Part shown: positions 35,810 to 45,196 of the stretch, one piece after another | Numbering within the stretch: the first letter of the stretch is position 1 | How the letters are laid out: each line of letters begins with the position of its first letter | Source of the DNA: Sporosarcina cascadiensis | GTDB lineage: Bacteria > Bacillota > Bacilli > Bacillales_A > Planococcaceae | Reading direction: 5' to 3' | Assembly (NCBI RefSeq): GCF_009650995.1 | Contig: NZ_WHVV01000010.1 | Span: 62,001 to 126,000, forward strand | DNA length: 64,000 bases | The notes under the pieces: model-generated | The model's database searches: none | Told to the model about the DNA's origin: nothing | The model's input: only the letters and a program-made list of their open reading frames with translations | Made by a program: the position numbers and the translations under genes

Positions 35810-35898
35810 GAGAAAAAAGCAGGTTATTTTTCACTTAACCATGTCGCTAGCCCGTAATAATTCTGAAGACCCGCATGTAATAGGGTATAGGAGGTGAA

Positions 35899-36267
35899 AT
35901 GATGATGAATCAAGGAATGCCTGGAATGCAGGGGATGCAAGGAATGCAAGGAATGCCTGGACAACAACCTGGTTTCCCTATGCAGCCGATTGTCTGTCCA
36001 ACGCAATACCGCTATAATGACTGCTTTACTCAGCAGGAATTTCCTGTTATCCATCCGATCGTCAACGTCAATCGCCACCATGTAGTAGGTGTGCCTCAAC
36101 ATTACTATACAGAGTCGACTCAAGACGTCATGGGTAATACATTAATGCCTGGAATGGGTCCTGCTTCACAAGGCCCTGGAGGGATGGGCGGTGGATGCGG
36201 ACATGGGCACGGATGCGGATGCGGACACGGACATGGACACGGACGCCGCAGAAGATGTGGCCGCTAA
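35899..36267 (+). CDS. CotD-like spore coat protein
   Basis: 122 aa. Met-Gln-Gly repeats at the N-terminus (MPGMQGMQGMQGMPG), then a central part with HPIVNVNRHHVVGVPQHYY, typical of CotD coat proteins, and a tail of Gly, His and Cys repeats ending in RRRRCGR, which could bind metal or be cross-linked. AGGAGGTGA directly precedes three possible ATG codons; the first is used. A sporulation-specific promoter is expected but not certain. The mobile element ends about 90 bp upstream. Confidence 0.82.
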   Translation: MMMNQGMPGMQGMQGMQGMPGQQPGFPMQPIVCPTQYRYNDCFTQQEFPVIHPIVNVNRHHVVGVPQHYYTESTQDVMGNTLMPGMGPASQGPGGMGGGCGHGHGCGCGHGHGHGRRRRCGR

Positions 36268-36284
36268 TCATTTCCCGAAATAGT

Positions 36285-36322
36285 AAAAACCGCTGTCTCC
36301 CCTAATGGAGACGGCGGTTTTT
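36285..36322. terminator. Bidirectional terminator between the coat gene and metH
   Basis: AAAAACCGCTGTCTCC pairs with GGAGACGGCGGTTTTT around a 6-base loop. Confidence 0.92.
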
Positions 36323-36335
36323 GTCCGTTCTACTA

Positions 36336-39300
36336 TTATTCCACATTGAAATATCTTGCGTCCGGATGTGCAAAGACGATTGCGGAAACAGATGCTTCAG
36401 GTTCCATCATAAATTCTTCAGTCAGGATAACACCATGATCTTCAGGCTTGATCAGGCCGAATAATTTCGCTTGATCTTCCAGATTAGGACAGGCAGGATA
36501 ACCGAATGAGAATCGCTGTCCCTGGTACTTGGCAGCAAAACGTTCACGCATTGTGAAGTCTGTCGGATCCGGGAAACCCCATTGGTCACGGATTTCCTGG
36601 TGAATTCTTTCAGCAAATCCTTCTGCCAGTTCCAGAGCGGTTGCTTGGAATGCGTGACTCTCCAAGAACTTGCCTTGTTCTTTCAGCTGGTTCGCATAAT
36701 CACGTACGCCTTTACCGGCCGTAACTTGCATGAATGCTACATAATCCATTTCGCCGCTGTCGACTGTTTTCAAATAGTCGGCTAAGCACAGGAAGGGTTC
36801 TTTATCTTGGCGGGGGAATGTGAACCGCTCGATTTCTGTTTTGGAATCTTCAGGATCATAGATGATGACATCGTCTCCGTCTGCCTGGGCAGGGAAGAAT
36901 TGGTAGATCCCGGAAGCTCTCATTTTATCGGACTTCAAGAAGTCAGTCACCATTTCATGCAACTGTACTGCGCGCTCTTCCTTATTTTCCAGCATTTTAT
37001 CGACATTGCCGCGCAGGCCGAGATGATGGCCGATCAGTGTGCGCATATTCACGTATGGGTGCAAGTGTGCCACTGAGTAATCTTTTACTACACGTCTGCG
37101 CAGATCCGTCGGTACGAATACAGGAGCATCTGTGCGGACGGTTTTAACAGGACGCACCGCTACAGCAACGGCTGTATCTGCTGTACGGCTCGCTTTCTTC
37201 GCATCATTGATTTCACGTTTTTCAAGACTTTCTTGAAGTTCGTCCAAGAGAGCATCTTTCCCGTCACTCTGCAGACGGTTAGCCAGATCCAGACCCTGCA
37301 TTGCATCCTTTGCGAAAATAACAGGCCCGTCATACTCAGGTGCAATCTTTGTCTCTGTAAAACGTCTTGTCAATGCGGCACCGCCGACCATAACAGGTGT
37401 ATCGATGCCGGCAGCCTTGAAATCCTGAGCTGTTAAGACCATTTGCTGTGCAGATTTTACGAGCAATCCGGACAGACCGATAATATCGGGTTTTTCCTTG
37501 CGAATCACATCGATCAATGTAGCTGGCGTGACTTTGATTCCGATATCGATGACTTTAAAGCCGTTATTGCCTAAAATGATCTCAACCAGATTTTTTCCGA
37601 TATCGTGCACGTCACCTTTAACAGTAGCAAGAATGATTTTTCCTTTTCCGCTGTCGTCCTCTTTCTTTTCCATAAACTGTTCCAAATAGGAAACAGACGC
37701 TTTCATCACTTCCGCGCTTTGCAGAACTTCTGCAACGATCAGCTGATTATCATTGAATAAACGCCCGACTTCAGACATTCCTGTCATCAAAGGTCCGTTA
37801 ATGATATCAAGAGGGGAGTCATAGGTTTTCAATGCAGTCTCCAAGTCAGGAATCAAGCCTTCTTTTGTTCCTTCTACTACATAGTAAGCAAGGCGTTCGG
37901 GTACAGTTTTTGGTATATCATCTTCCGTTTTCTCTTTCTTCTTATCCCGGTAGAAGTCGGCAAAATCGGCCAGCGTTTCATCGGTCGTCGTAAATAGTAA
38001 ATCATTTGCAAGCTTAATTTCCGCTTCAGGAATAGAGGCGAAACGTTCGAGTTTTTCTGTATTGACAATTGCGTAATCAAGACCCGCTTGCGTACAGTGA
38101 TATAAATACACTGCATTCAGAACTTCCCGTCCGACCGGCGGCAATCCGAATGAAACATTACTGACTCCTAAAGTAGTAAGAGTCCGGGGCAGCTTCTCCT
38201 TGATTAAACGAATCCCTTCAATCGTCTCGACCGCTGAACCGATGTACTGTGCATCGCCTGTTCCGACAGGGAAAACGAGCGGGTCAAAAATGATATCTTC
38301 CGGCGGAATCTGCCATTTATTCACAAGCAAATCATAAGAACGCTCAGCAATTTCCAGCTTTCGCTCTCTTGTCACAGCCATTCCAATCTCATCAATCGTA
38401 CCGACAACTACTGCGGCACCGTACTTTTTCACAAGGGGTAACACTGCGTCAAACCGTTCTTCCCCGTCTTCCAGGTTGATCGAGTTGATGATCGCTTTAC
38501 CCTGAGAGTATTTTAAAGCTTCCGCAATGACGTTCTCATCTGTCGAATCAATCACCAGTGGAACCTTTACTTTTTTTACGACTTCTTTCATGAAACAAGT
38601 CATATCGTACAGCTCGTCACGATCAGGATTGGCAAGACAGATATCCAGTACATGCGCACCGCGTTTTACTTGAGCACGGGCGATTTCAGAGGCTTCTTCA
38701 AACTTTTCATCCACAATCAGCTGCTTAAATTTACGGGAACCGATGACATTCGTCCGCTCACCGATCAGCAAAGGGCGCAGCGTGTCATCATAAAGCAGCG
38801 GCTCGATGCCTGATACTGCATGACCGTGCGCTTCTTCCGGCATCTTACGCGGTGCTTTGTCTTTGACTGCGTCACGGATTGCGCGGATATGTTTAGGTGT
38901 CGTACCGCAGCATCCGCCAACCATATTCAGCCATCCTTTGTCTGCGAAACCTTCCAGTTTCTTTGAAAGCGACTCTGGTGATTCGTGGTAATGTCCTTCT
39001 TCATCAGGCAATCCGGCGTTCGGATAGCACGTGACGTAGCTTGTCGCCAAGTCTGATAATGAACGTAGATGATCCGTCATAAACTCAGGACCCGTCGCAC
39101 AGTTCAAGCCGACAGACAAAGGCTGAACGTGTTCGATCGAAATGTAGAATGCTTCAATGCTCTGCCCCGCAAGTGTTGTGCCCATTGGCTCTATCGTTCC
39201 AGAAATCATAATCGGCACTTCGCGTCCCAGTTCTTCAAACGCTTTTTTAATCCCGATGGTGCCGGCTTTGACGTTCAGCATATCCTGACTCGTCTCCATT

Positions 39301-39779
39301 AGGATCAAATCGCATCCTGCCTCAACAAGTGCCTGCGCCTGTACATAGAAATCATTCGAAAGCTCATCAAATGTAATGCCTCCGGTAACGGAAAGTGTCT
39401 TCGTAGTAGGACCGATTGCGCCCGCAACGAAACGAGGCCATTCAGGCGTTGAGTATTTAGCTGCGCTTTTCTTCGCTAATTCGACTGCTTTTGAATTGAT
39501 CTCATGTGCGCGGTGACCGAGAGAGAACTCATTCAGCACAAGGGGAGTGCCGCCGAAAGTGTTGGTGCAAATAATATCAGCACCTGCTTCCAAGTATTCG
39601 TCATGAATTTTCTCTAAGATATCCGGCCGTAAAACGTTTAAGTATTCATTACATCCGTCGTATTCTTCTCCGCCAAAATCTTCTGTAGAGAGATCCTCCG
39701 CCTGCAGCATGGTCCCCATCGCGCCATCAATAATCAATATTCGTTTGTCTAGTTGTTCTTCAATGGGATGTCTCTGCAT
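36336..39779 (-). CDS. metH: Cobalamin-dependent methionine synthase
   Basis: 1147 aa, full length. Domains in order: homocysteine-binding (residues 1-320; zinc ligands in LNCATGP and GGCCGTTPKH), folate-binding pterin domain (about 345-610; GERTNVIGSRKFK), B12 cap and cobalamin domain (650-880; DVHDIGKN carries the lower-ligand histidine), and the AdoMet reactivation domain (900-1147; RASGIYQFFPAQADGDD, RFSFGYPACPNLEDQ). Methylates homocysteine with methyl-THF. It overlaps the upstream gene by 20 bp, with AAGGAGAGGG inside that gene's end. Confidence 0.97.
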   Translation of the reverse strand: MQRHPIEEQLDKRILIIDGAMGTMLQAEDLSTEDFGGEEYDGCNEYLNVLRPDILEKIHDEYLEAGADIICTNTFGGTPLVLNEFSLGHRAHEINSKAVELAKKSAAKYSTPEWPRFVAGAIGPTTKTLSVTGGITFDELSNDFYVQAQALVEAGCDLILMETSQDMLNVKAGTIGIKKAFEELGREVPIMISGTIEPMGTTLAGQSIEAFYISIEHVQPLSVGLNCATGPEFMTDHLRSLSDLATSYVTCYPNAGLPDEEGHYHESPESLSKKLEGFADKGWLNMVGGCCGTTPKHIRAIRDAVKDKAPRKMPEEAHGHAVSGIEPLLYDDTLRPLLIGERTNVIGSRKFKQLIVDEKFEEASEIARAQVKRGAHVLDICLANPDRDELYDMTCFMKEVVKKVKVPLVIDSTDENVIAEALKYSQGKAIINSINLEDGEERFDAVLPLVKKYGAAVVVGTIDEIGMAVTRERKLEIAERSYDLLVNKWQIPPEDIIFDPLVFPVGTGDAQYIGSAVETIEGIRLIKEKLPRTLTTLGVSNVSFGLPPVGREVLNAVYLYHCTQAGLDYAIVNTEKLERFASIPEAEIKLANDLLFTTTDETLADFADFYRDKKKEKTEDDIPKTVPERLAYYVVEGTKEGLIPDLETALKTYDSPLDIINGPLMTGMSEVGRLFNDNQLIVAEVLQSAEVMKASVSYLEQFMEKKEDDSGKGKIILATVKGDVHDIGKNLVEIILGNNGFKVIDIGIKVTPATLIDVIRKEKPDIIGLSGLLVKSAQQMVLTAQDFKAAGIDTPVMVGGAALTRRFTETKIAPEYDGPVIFAKDAMQGLDLANRLQSDGKDALLDELQESLEKREINDAKKASRTADTAVAVAVRPVKTVRTDAPVFVPTDLRRRVVKDYSVAHLHPYVNMRTLIGHHLGLRGNVDKMLENKEERAVQLHEMVTDFLKSDKMRASGIYQFFPAQADGDDVIIYDPEDSKTEIERFTFPRQDKEPFLCLADYLKTVDSGEMDYVAFMQVTAGKGVRDYANQLKEQGKFLESHAFQATALELAEGFAERIHQEIRDQWGFPDPTDFTMRERFAAKYQGQRFSFGYPACPNLEDQAKLFGLIKPEDHGVILTEEFMMEPEASVSAIVFAHPDARYFNVE

Positions 39780-41619
39780 GTGTTAATTCCCTCTCCTTCT
39801 GCTCATCCAGCTGTTTAATATATTGGTTCAGTTCAAGTGTCATATCATAACGCAGGAACGGTGTGATCAAATAGATTCCATTGAAATACTGCGCTGCCGT
39901 GTCAAGCAGTTCTTTAGCAATCTGAATCCCGGTTTCTGTTGCTTTCTGACGGTCATCACCGCAATCGCGCATACGTTCAAGTACTTCATCAGACAGCTTG
40001 ATCCCCGGTACTTCGTGGTGTAAAAACTCGGCATTGCGTATATTTGTCAAAGGCATAATCCCAATGAAAATAGGCGTATCTAAATGTTTTGTAGCTTCAT
40101 AGACATCTATAATTTTTTCCTTCGTATAAACAGGCTGCGTAATGAAGTAATCTGCGCCCATTTCAATCTTCTTCTCTAAACGCTGAACCGCCCGGTCGAG
40201 TACGCGGACGTTCGGGTTAAACGCAGCGGAAACAGAGAAGTTTGCTTTCTTGCGCAACGGCTTGCCGGAGAATGAAATCCCTTCATTCAGCTGTTTGATC
40301 AGCTGCAGCAGTTCCATGCTCGATACATCATAGACGCTCGTTGCACCGGGGAAGTCTCCAACTTTTGTTGGGTCGCCTGTCACGGCCAGAATATCATGGA
40401 TGCCCAAAGCGTTGAGCCCCATTAAATGAGACTGCAGGCCAATTAGGTTATGGTCGCGGCACGTCAAGTGTACCAGCGGGCGTACATTATGCTGCATCTT
40501 GATGATCGAAGCCATTGCCATATTGCTGATTCGCGGTGAAGCAAGTGAGTTGTCTGCCATTGTCACGGCATCTACTCCTGCATCATAGAGCAAGTTTGCT
40601 CCTTTAATGTATTCTTCTGTTTCTAAGTGGCGCGGTGTGTCCAGCTCTACGATAACGGTGCGCTCTGTCTTCGCCTTTTCATGGAGCGGCTGATGTTTCA
40701 CAGGGCCTGCTTCCTGAATCATGATCGGTTTTGCCGGTGCTACCACTTTCTTTTTGATCGGCTCTAAACCGGCTAACCGGGTTTTAGCGGCTTTAATATG
40801 TTTTGGCGTCGTACCACAGCATCCGCCAATTAAGCGCACACCCTGATCGCGAAGCAAAACAGCAGCACGTCCGAAATATTCCGCTTCTGATTCATATACG
40901 ATGCGGCCATCTTCTACGTCGAGCAGGCTCGCATTCGGATAAGCAGATAAAAATGCCTTCTCAGGAAGTGTCACATTTTCAAATGCCTGAATCGTATGGT
41001 AAGGACCTAAACGGCAGTTAACGCCGACGACGCTTGCACCGAGTGACTCGAGCTGATGCAATGCTTCATTTAACGACATCCCGTTTTGCAGGACGCCGGG
41101 GTCATGCATGGACACTTGGGCAATCAACGGTACATCTGTAATTCCCCGCAGTGTGGAAATAACTGACGACAATTCTTCAAAATCATAGTACGTTTCCAGC
41201 AGCAGACCGTCCGGATCTCCGGAAAGTAGCGCGTTTGCCTGTTGAAGAACGACTTGATTGATTTCATCTAAGCTGGCATCACTCTTTCGGATACCGCGCA
41301 AACCGCCGATTGTCCCGAGAACAAATTGTCCACCCGGCGCAGCCGCACGTTTGGCAATTTGAATTGCAGCCTTATTGAACTCCGTAACGCGACTTTCTAA
41401 ACCATAACGAGCCAGTTTCACAGCGTTCGCACTGTACGTATTCGTCTGAATAATATCTGCGCCCGCTTCTATATAATCCTGATGAATTTTCTGTACAATT
41501 TCCGGTTTTTCTATATTTAATTCTTCATAACAGTAATCAATCCCGTAGGAATACAGGATAGTACCCATTGCCCCGTCAGCTGTCAGGACATTTGTTTGAA
41601 GTTTCTCCAGTAATGACAT
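39760..41619 (-). CDS. yitJ: Bifunctional homocysteine S-methyltransferase / methylenetetrahydrofolate reductase
   Basis: 619 aa fusion. The N-terminal half (to about 300) is a homocysteine methyltransferase with LTADGAMGT, GVNCRLGP and GGCCGTTPKH zinc ligands. The C-terminal half (330-600) is a MetF-like reductase (VIVELDTPRHL, HLTCRDHN, YFITQPVYTKE). It supplies methyl-THF for MetH just downstream. ATG 41619 is chosen over TTG 41625 for spacing from AGGGGAGA. A SAM-I riboswitch lies upstream. Confidence 0.94.
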   Translation of the reverse strand: MSLLEKLQTNVLTADGAMGTILYSYGIDYCYEELNIEKPEIVQKIHQDYIEAGADIIQTNTYSANAVKLARYGLESRVTEFNKAAIQIAKRAAAPGGQFVLGTIGGLRGIRKSDASLDEINQVVLQQANALLSGDPDGLLLETYYDFEELSSVISTLRGITDVPLIAQVSMHDPGVLQNGMSLNEALHQLESLGASVVGVNCRLGPYHTIQAFENVTLPEKAFLSAYPNASLLDVEDGRIVYESEAEYFGRAAVLLRDQGVRLIGGCCGTTPKHIKAAKTRLAGLEPIKKKVVAPAKPIMIQEAGPVKHQPLHEKAKTERTVIVELDTPRHLETEEYIKGANLLYDAGVDAVTMADNSLASPRISNMAMASIIKMQHNVRPLVHLTCRDHNLIGLQSHLMGLNALGIHDILAVTGDPTKVGDFPGATSVYDVSSMELLQLIKQLNEGISFSGKPLRKKANFSVSAAFNPNVRVLDRAVQRLEKKIEMGADYFITQPVYTKEKIIDVYEATKHLDTPIFIGIMPLTNIRNAEFLHHEVPGIKLSDEVLERMRDCGDDRQKATETGIQIAKELLDTAAQYFNGIYLITPFLRYDMTLELNQYIKQLDEQKERELTHAETSH

Positions 41620-41650
41620 CGTCAAATCTCCCCTTTGCTTTGTCTAATAA

Positions 41651-41679
41651 AAAAAAGCCTTCAATTAAAGAAGGCTTTG
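41651..41679 (-). terminator. Terminator of the SAM riboswitch
   Basis: On the minus strand AAGCCTTC-N6-GAAGGCTT is followed by TTTTTT, 19 bp past the aptamer and 32 bp before the first gene. Confidence 0.9.
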
Positions 41680-41697
41680 TAATCAAAATGATTAGTT

Positions 41698-41808
41698 CCC
41701 TCTCATCTTTCCGCATGCTGTGGAGCATAACGCTGGAAGTAGCACCTTGCCGATAGGGCTGGTTGCTGAAGCGTCATAGGGCCAGTCCCTCAGCTTCTCT
41801 GGATAAGA
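41698..41808 (-). ncRNA. SAM-I (S-box) riboswitch
   Basis: The minus strand shows CTTATCCAGAGAAGCTGAGG, GGCCCTATGACGCTTCAGCA ACC, GGCAAGGTGCTACTTCCAGC and GGAAAGATGAGAGG, the conserved S-box order. It would terminate transcription of the methionine operon when S-adenosylmethionine is abundant. Confidence 0.97.
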
Positions 41809-41971
41809 TATGTTTCTTATTAAATTATTTCGATAATTCTAATCATAATCATAGCGGCTTTGTCGGCATTCGTCAAGTGAACGTTTGGTGAAGTTGGCGG
41901 CGCCCGGCCGCATAGAGAAAAGAGTAACACTATGATAAAATTAAATGAATAAAAGGAAAAGGTGAGGTATT

Positions 41972-42169
41972 ATGCAGTTTTTTAAATATTCCGTTCCAAT
42001 AGCGGCCATTGTTGCCACAATTGCTTGGATCATGCTTGATAATAATTATTCTGAAGTGGCATGGGACACACGCGTATGGATTACATTCGGAGCAGCAGCC
42101 ATAAGCGGCATTCTCGCTTTCTTTTTGTTCCGGAAAGAAAAAGAAGAGAAGATTGATAAGAAGAAGTAA
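41972..42169 (+). CDS. Small membrane protein, two spans (65 aa)
   Basis: 65 aa. Two hydrophobic segments (SVPIAAIVATIAWIML and VWITFGAAAISGILAFFLF) are joined by a short acidic loop, with a highly charged KEKEEKIDKKK tail. AAAAGGTGAGG precedes the ATG and a terminator follows, so it is a real gene. No function is recognised. Confidence 0.75.
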   Translation: MQFFKYSVPIAAIVATIAWIMLDNNYSEVAWDTRVWITFGAAAISGILAFFLFRKEKEEKIDKKK

Positions 42170-42211
42170 ATTGCGGTTAATTCGTTTGAACAGCTAAAAT
42201 AAGATAAAAGT

Positions 42212-42246
42212 CAAGACCGACAGCAATTCGTTGCCGGTCTTTTTTG
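42212..42246 (+). terminator. Terminator before the biotin genes
   Basis: AAGACCGACAGCAA pairs with TTGCCGGTCTT around TTCG, followed by TTTTTTG. Confidence 0.9.
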
Positions 42247-42312
42247 TTGTTAACCTAAATAAAAATTCGGTTGACATAAAATGAGTTAACTATTAATATT
42301 TTTATAGTAACC
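42247..42312 (+). promoter_or_regulatory. bioY-bioB promoter with BirA-like operator
   Basis: TTGACA (42271-42276), 17 bp, TAATAT (42294-42299) is a near-ideal sigma-A promoter. TTGTTAACC (42247-42255) and GGTTGACA (42269-42276) form a dyad like Bacillus BirA sites and overlap the -35 box. A second, weaker dyad, GTTAACTAT/ATAGTAAC, overlaps the -10 box. Repression by biotin-loaded BirA is inferred. Confidence 0.7.
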
Positions 42313-42333
42313 AAAAAGTTAAGGGGTGTAAGG

Positions 42334-42933
42334 ATGACAACAATTACAGAAGGACGTACGAAAAATCAGCTGGGGGCGCTGGCAGTTGTATACAGCGGAA
42401 TGTTCGCGGCACTTATGATGATCGGAGCCAATATTACATCCATTCTGCCATTCCTGGTAGTCATGAATGTACCCATCACACTTCAGACGTTCTTTGCGGT
42501 CTTGTCTGGATTATTGCTTGGCAGCCGTCTAGGGGCGCTGTCGATGACTGTGTATATGCTGGTCGGTCTTGCGGGAGCACCGGTATTTGCCAGATTCTCA
42601 GGAGGGTTCGGTCAGATTTTAAGCCCGACTTTCGGCTTTATCGTTTCATTTATTCTCGTTGCCTATGTTGCGGGAAAGATCGTAGAGCGGAAAAACACGC
42701 TGCCGGCTTTTATTACAGCAGCACTCATCGGGACGGCAATTAACTACCTGATCGGAACAAACCTGATGTACGCTGCCTATAAAATGTGGGCTGCGGCATC
42801 AGAAGTATTCACCTATAAGATTGCGTGGATTTGGATGGTTCCGCCGCTGCCGAAAGATATTATACTGGCTGTGCTTGCAGGAGTCTTTGCATTTAGAATT
42901 TCAAAACACTTGAAAGTGAGGCGGACATTATGA
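42334..42933 (+). CDS. bioY: Biotin ECF transporter S component BioY
   Basis: 199 aa with six membrane spans. LPFLVVMNVPITLQTFFAVLSGLLLG, YMLVGLAGAPVF and GTAINYLIGTNLMY are BioY motifs. Imports biotin, alone or with a shared ECF ATPase module encoded elsewhere. AAGGGGTGTAAGG precedes the ATG. It overlaps bioB by 4 bp. Confidence 0.95.
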   Translation: MTTITEGRTKNQLGALAVVYSGMFAALMMIGANITSILPFLVVMNVPITLQTFFAVLSGLLLGSRLGALSMTVYMLVGLAGAPVFARFSGGFGQILSPTFGFIVSFILVAYVAGKIVERKNTLPAFITAALIGTAINYLIGTNLMYAAYKMWAAASEVFTYKIAWIWMVPPLPKDIILAVLAGVFAFRISKHLKVRRTL

Positions 42934-43934
42934 CGAATTATCAACTGCTGGCCGATAGAGTCTTGGAGGGGCATGTACTGACGGACGAGGAAGCGCTGTC
43001 CATTCTAAATAGTCCCGACAAGGATTTATTGCTGCTTCTTCACGCAACGTATTCCATTCGCTCTCATTACTATGGAAAAAAAGTGAAGCTCAATATGATT
43101 ATTAATACAAAGTCAGGGCTTTGTCCCGAAAACTGCGGCTATTGTGCGCAGTCGATCATATCAAAAGCGCCTGTTGAAAAGTATGCCATGATGAAATCGG
43201 AAGAAATTCTGGAAGGGGCAGAGCGCGCTGCTGCCAATAAAGCGGGCACCTACTGCATCGTGGCGAGTGGACGCGGACCCCGTGACAGTGAGCTTGAAAT
43301 CGTGATTGATTCGGTGAAGAAAATCAAAGAAAAGCATGAAGGAATGACGGTCTGTGCATGTCTCGGCATCTTAAAGCCGGAGCAGGCAGTACGTTTGAAA
43401 GAGGCAGGCGTGGATCGTTATAACCACAACTTAAACACGTCTGCCGAGCATCATGAAAGCATTACGACATCGCATACGTATGATGACCGTGTAAACACAG
43501 TAGGCCATGCGAAAGAAGCAGGTATATCCCCTTGTTCCGGCGTCATTGTCGGGATGCGTGAGACGAAAGAAGATGTCATTTCGATGGCGCACAGCCTGCG
43601 GGTACTGGATGCAGATTCTATTCCGGTGAACTTTCTGCATGCGGTGGACGGGACGCCGCTTGAAGGCACATCTGAATTGGACCCGCGCTATTGTCTGAAA
43701 GTGCTCAGCCTGTTCCGCTATATTAATCCGACGAAAGAAATTCGGATTTCAGGCGGTCGTGAAGTGAATCTGCGCAGTCTGCAGCCCCTTGGTTTATATG
43801 CAGCCAACTCCATTTTCATTGGCGACTATCTGACAACTGCGGGGCAAGAGAATGACAAAGACCGCCAGATGCTTGAAGATATGGGCTTTGAAGTCGATCT
43901 GGAACCACTGAAAAAAGAAATAGTATCTATATAA
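42930..43934 (+). CDS. bioB: Biotin synthase
   Basis: 334 aa radical-SAM enzyme inserting sulfur into dethiobiotin. The cluster motif CPENCGYCAQS and the family stretches YNHNLNTSAEHH, NFLHAVDGTPLEG and RISGGREVNLRSLQPLGLYAANSIF are intact. Its start overlaps bioY. No other biotin pathway gene is near, so the pair may serve uptake plus use of dethiobiotin, with earlier steps elsewhere or absent. Confidence 0.96.
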   Translation: MTNYQLLADRVLEGHVLTDEEALSILNSPDKDLLLLLHATYSIRSHYYGKKVKLNMIINTKSGLCPENCGYCAQSIISKAPVEKYAMMKSEEILEGAERAAANKAGTYCIVASGRGPRDSELEIVIDSVKKIKEKHEGMTVCACLGILKPEQAVRLKEAGVDRYNHNLNTSAEHHESITTSHTYDDRVNTVGHAKEAGISPCSGVIVGMRETKEDVISMAHSLRVLDADSIPVNFLHAVDGTPLEGTSELDPRYCLKVLSLFRYINPTKEIRISGGREVNLRSLQPLGLYAANSIFIGDYLTTAGQENDKDRQMLEDMGFEVDLEPLKKEIVSI

Positions 43935-43941
43935 ACGAATG

Positions 43942-43975
43942 AAAACCGTGCAGATCTTAATGTGCGGTTTTTTAT
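43942..43975 (+). terminator. Weak terminator after bioB
   Basis: AAACCG at 43943 pairs with CGGTTT at 43965, with an imperfect inner stem and a TTTTTT tail. Confidence 0.6.
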
Positions 43976-44109
43976 GTCGAAGAAAAGGTGGTAAATTCAT
44001 GAATAATCGGGCGCAGAGAGTGAAAGCCTAGCGCTAGCAGGATTGGCAAAAACTGCCGTCCGTACAAAACATATCAATTGCATCCGACCCGTTTTCTGCG
44101 ATACAATCA

Positions 44110-44126
44110 AGTCAAAGATAGTCAAA
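44110..44126 (+). promoter_or_regulatory. CtsR operator of the ctsR operon
   Basis: AGTCAAA-GAT-AGTCAAA is the tandem heptad recognised by CtsR, with a further partial GTCAA directly after. It lies 37 bp upstream of ctsR and implies autorepression that is relieved by heat or protein damage. Confidence 0.93.
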
Positions 44127-44162
44127 GTCAACTAGACGAACGAGCGGAAACGAGGTGACGAG

Positions 44163-44633
44163 ATGCGGAATATTTCTGACATTATAGAAGGATATTTGAA
44201 GGCGATCATCGAAGAGGAAGGTAGTGCTTCTGTTGAAATCAAACGGAATGAAGTGGCTGAGAAATTTCAATGTGTGCCTTCACAGATCAATTATGTAATC
44301 AAAACCCGTTTTACAGTCGAAAGAGGCTATGCAGTGGAATCGAAACGGGGCGGCGGCGGTTATATCCGGATCTATCGGGTGAAGACGAACTCCCGTAAAG
44401 ATTTACTCGAACAAGCAGTGGAAAGTCTGGAAGATGAAGCGTCCTCCACAATGGCGGAAGACGTAATTTATCGATTAATTGAAGAAGAAGTGATTAACGA
44501 GCGCGAAGCGAAGCTCATGCTGGCAGCTGTCGGCCGCAATACATTGCGCTATATGCTTCCTGAGCGCGATGCATTGCGTTCGCGTATCCTTCGTGCCATG
44601 TTAGTGACGTTAATTTACGAAGAAGTGGATTGA
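44163..44633 (+). CDS. ctsR: Heat-shock repressor CtsR
   Basis: 156 aa. MRNISDIIEGYLKAII, EVAEKFQCVPSQINYVIKTRFT and the winged-helix ESKRGGGGYIRI are the DNA-binding signature, and the C-terminal dimerisation region ends RAMLVTLIYEEVD. CGAGGTGACG precedes the ATG. First gene of ctsR-mcsA-mcsB-clpC, controlled by its own operator. Confidence 0.97.
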   Translation: MRNISDIIEGYLKAIIEEEGSASVEIKRNEVAEKFQCVPSQINYVIKTRFTVERGYAVESKRGGGGYIRIYRVKTNSRKDLLEQAVESLEDEASSTMAEDVIYRLIEEEVINEREAKLMLAAVGRNTLRYMLPERDALRSRILRAMLVTLIYEEVD

Positions 44634-44644
44634 GGTGGATATAC

Positions 44645-45196
44645 ATGCTATGTGAAAACTGTAAAGAGCGGCCGGCTACCGTAGTTTTCAAACAGGAAAC
44701 GATGAACGGTGTGACCGAACGGCATCTATGCGATAAATGCGCGTTTTATTCTCAGACATTTTCATTCAGTCCGGATCAGGAACCTTTATCCATCCAGCAG
44801 TTTTTAGCTCATTGGCTGGGCGGTTCGGACTTGCTGCAGGAACAAAAATCAAATGAAACGATGCCGGAGGGTCCGAAATGTCCAAATTGCGGACTCACAT
44901 TCCACAGCTTTCTGGACATTGGTAAATTTGGCTGTGCGACATGTTACGACGCATTTCGTGAACAGCTGCCGAGAGTGTTTGCTAAATTACACAACGGCAA
45001 TACGAGCCATGGCGGGAAAATCCCTGTTTCCTTCAATGAACGCTTTGCCTTAAAAAAACAGCTGGAAGACATTCGTTCGAAAATGAAGGATGCAGTCGAA
45101 GCAGAACGGTTTGAAGAAGCTGCCGAGCTGAGAGATGAAGCCAATCAGGTGAAACAGCAACTGGCTGACGGGGGTGACGATCAGCATGTCATTTGA
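44645..45196 (+). CDS. mcsA: McsA, zinc-finger activator of McsB
   Basis: 183 aa. Two double-Cys zinc ribbons (MLCENC/HLCDKC and PKCPNC/FGCATC) and a C-terminal UVR motif (LKKQLEDIRSKMKDAVEAERFEEAAELRDE). It activates the arginine kinase McsB and adapts it to ClpC. ATG 44645 follows TGAGGTGGA at the ctsR stop. Confidence 0.95.
   Translation: MLCENCKERPATVVFKQETMNGVTERHLCDKCAFYSQTFSFSPDQEPLSIQQFLAHWLGGSDLLQEQKSNETMPEGPKCPNCGLTFHSFLDIGKFGCATCYDAFREQLPRVFAKLHNGNTSHGGKIPVSFNERFALKKQLEDIRSKMKDAVEAERFEEAAELRDEANQVKQQLADGGDDQHVI

Noticed and set aside
35874..35882. CATGTAATA as a sigma-K -10 box for the coat gene
   Set aside because: One mismatch to the consensus, no convincing -35 element, and the resulting transcript would start at the ribosome site.
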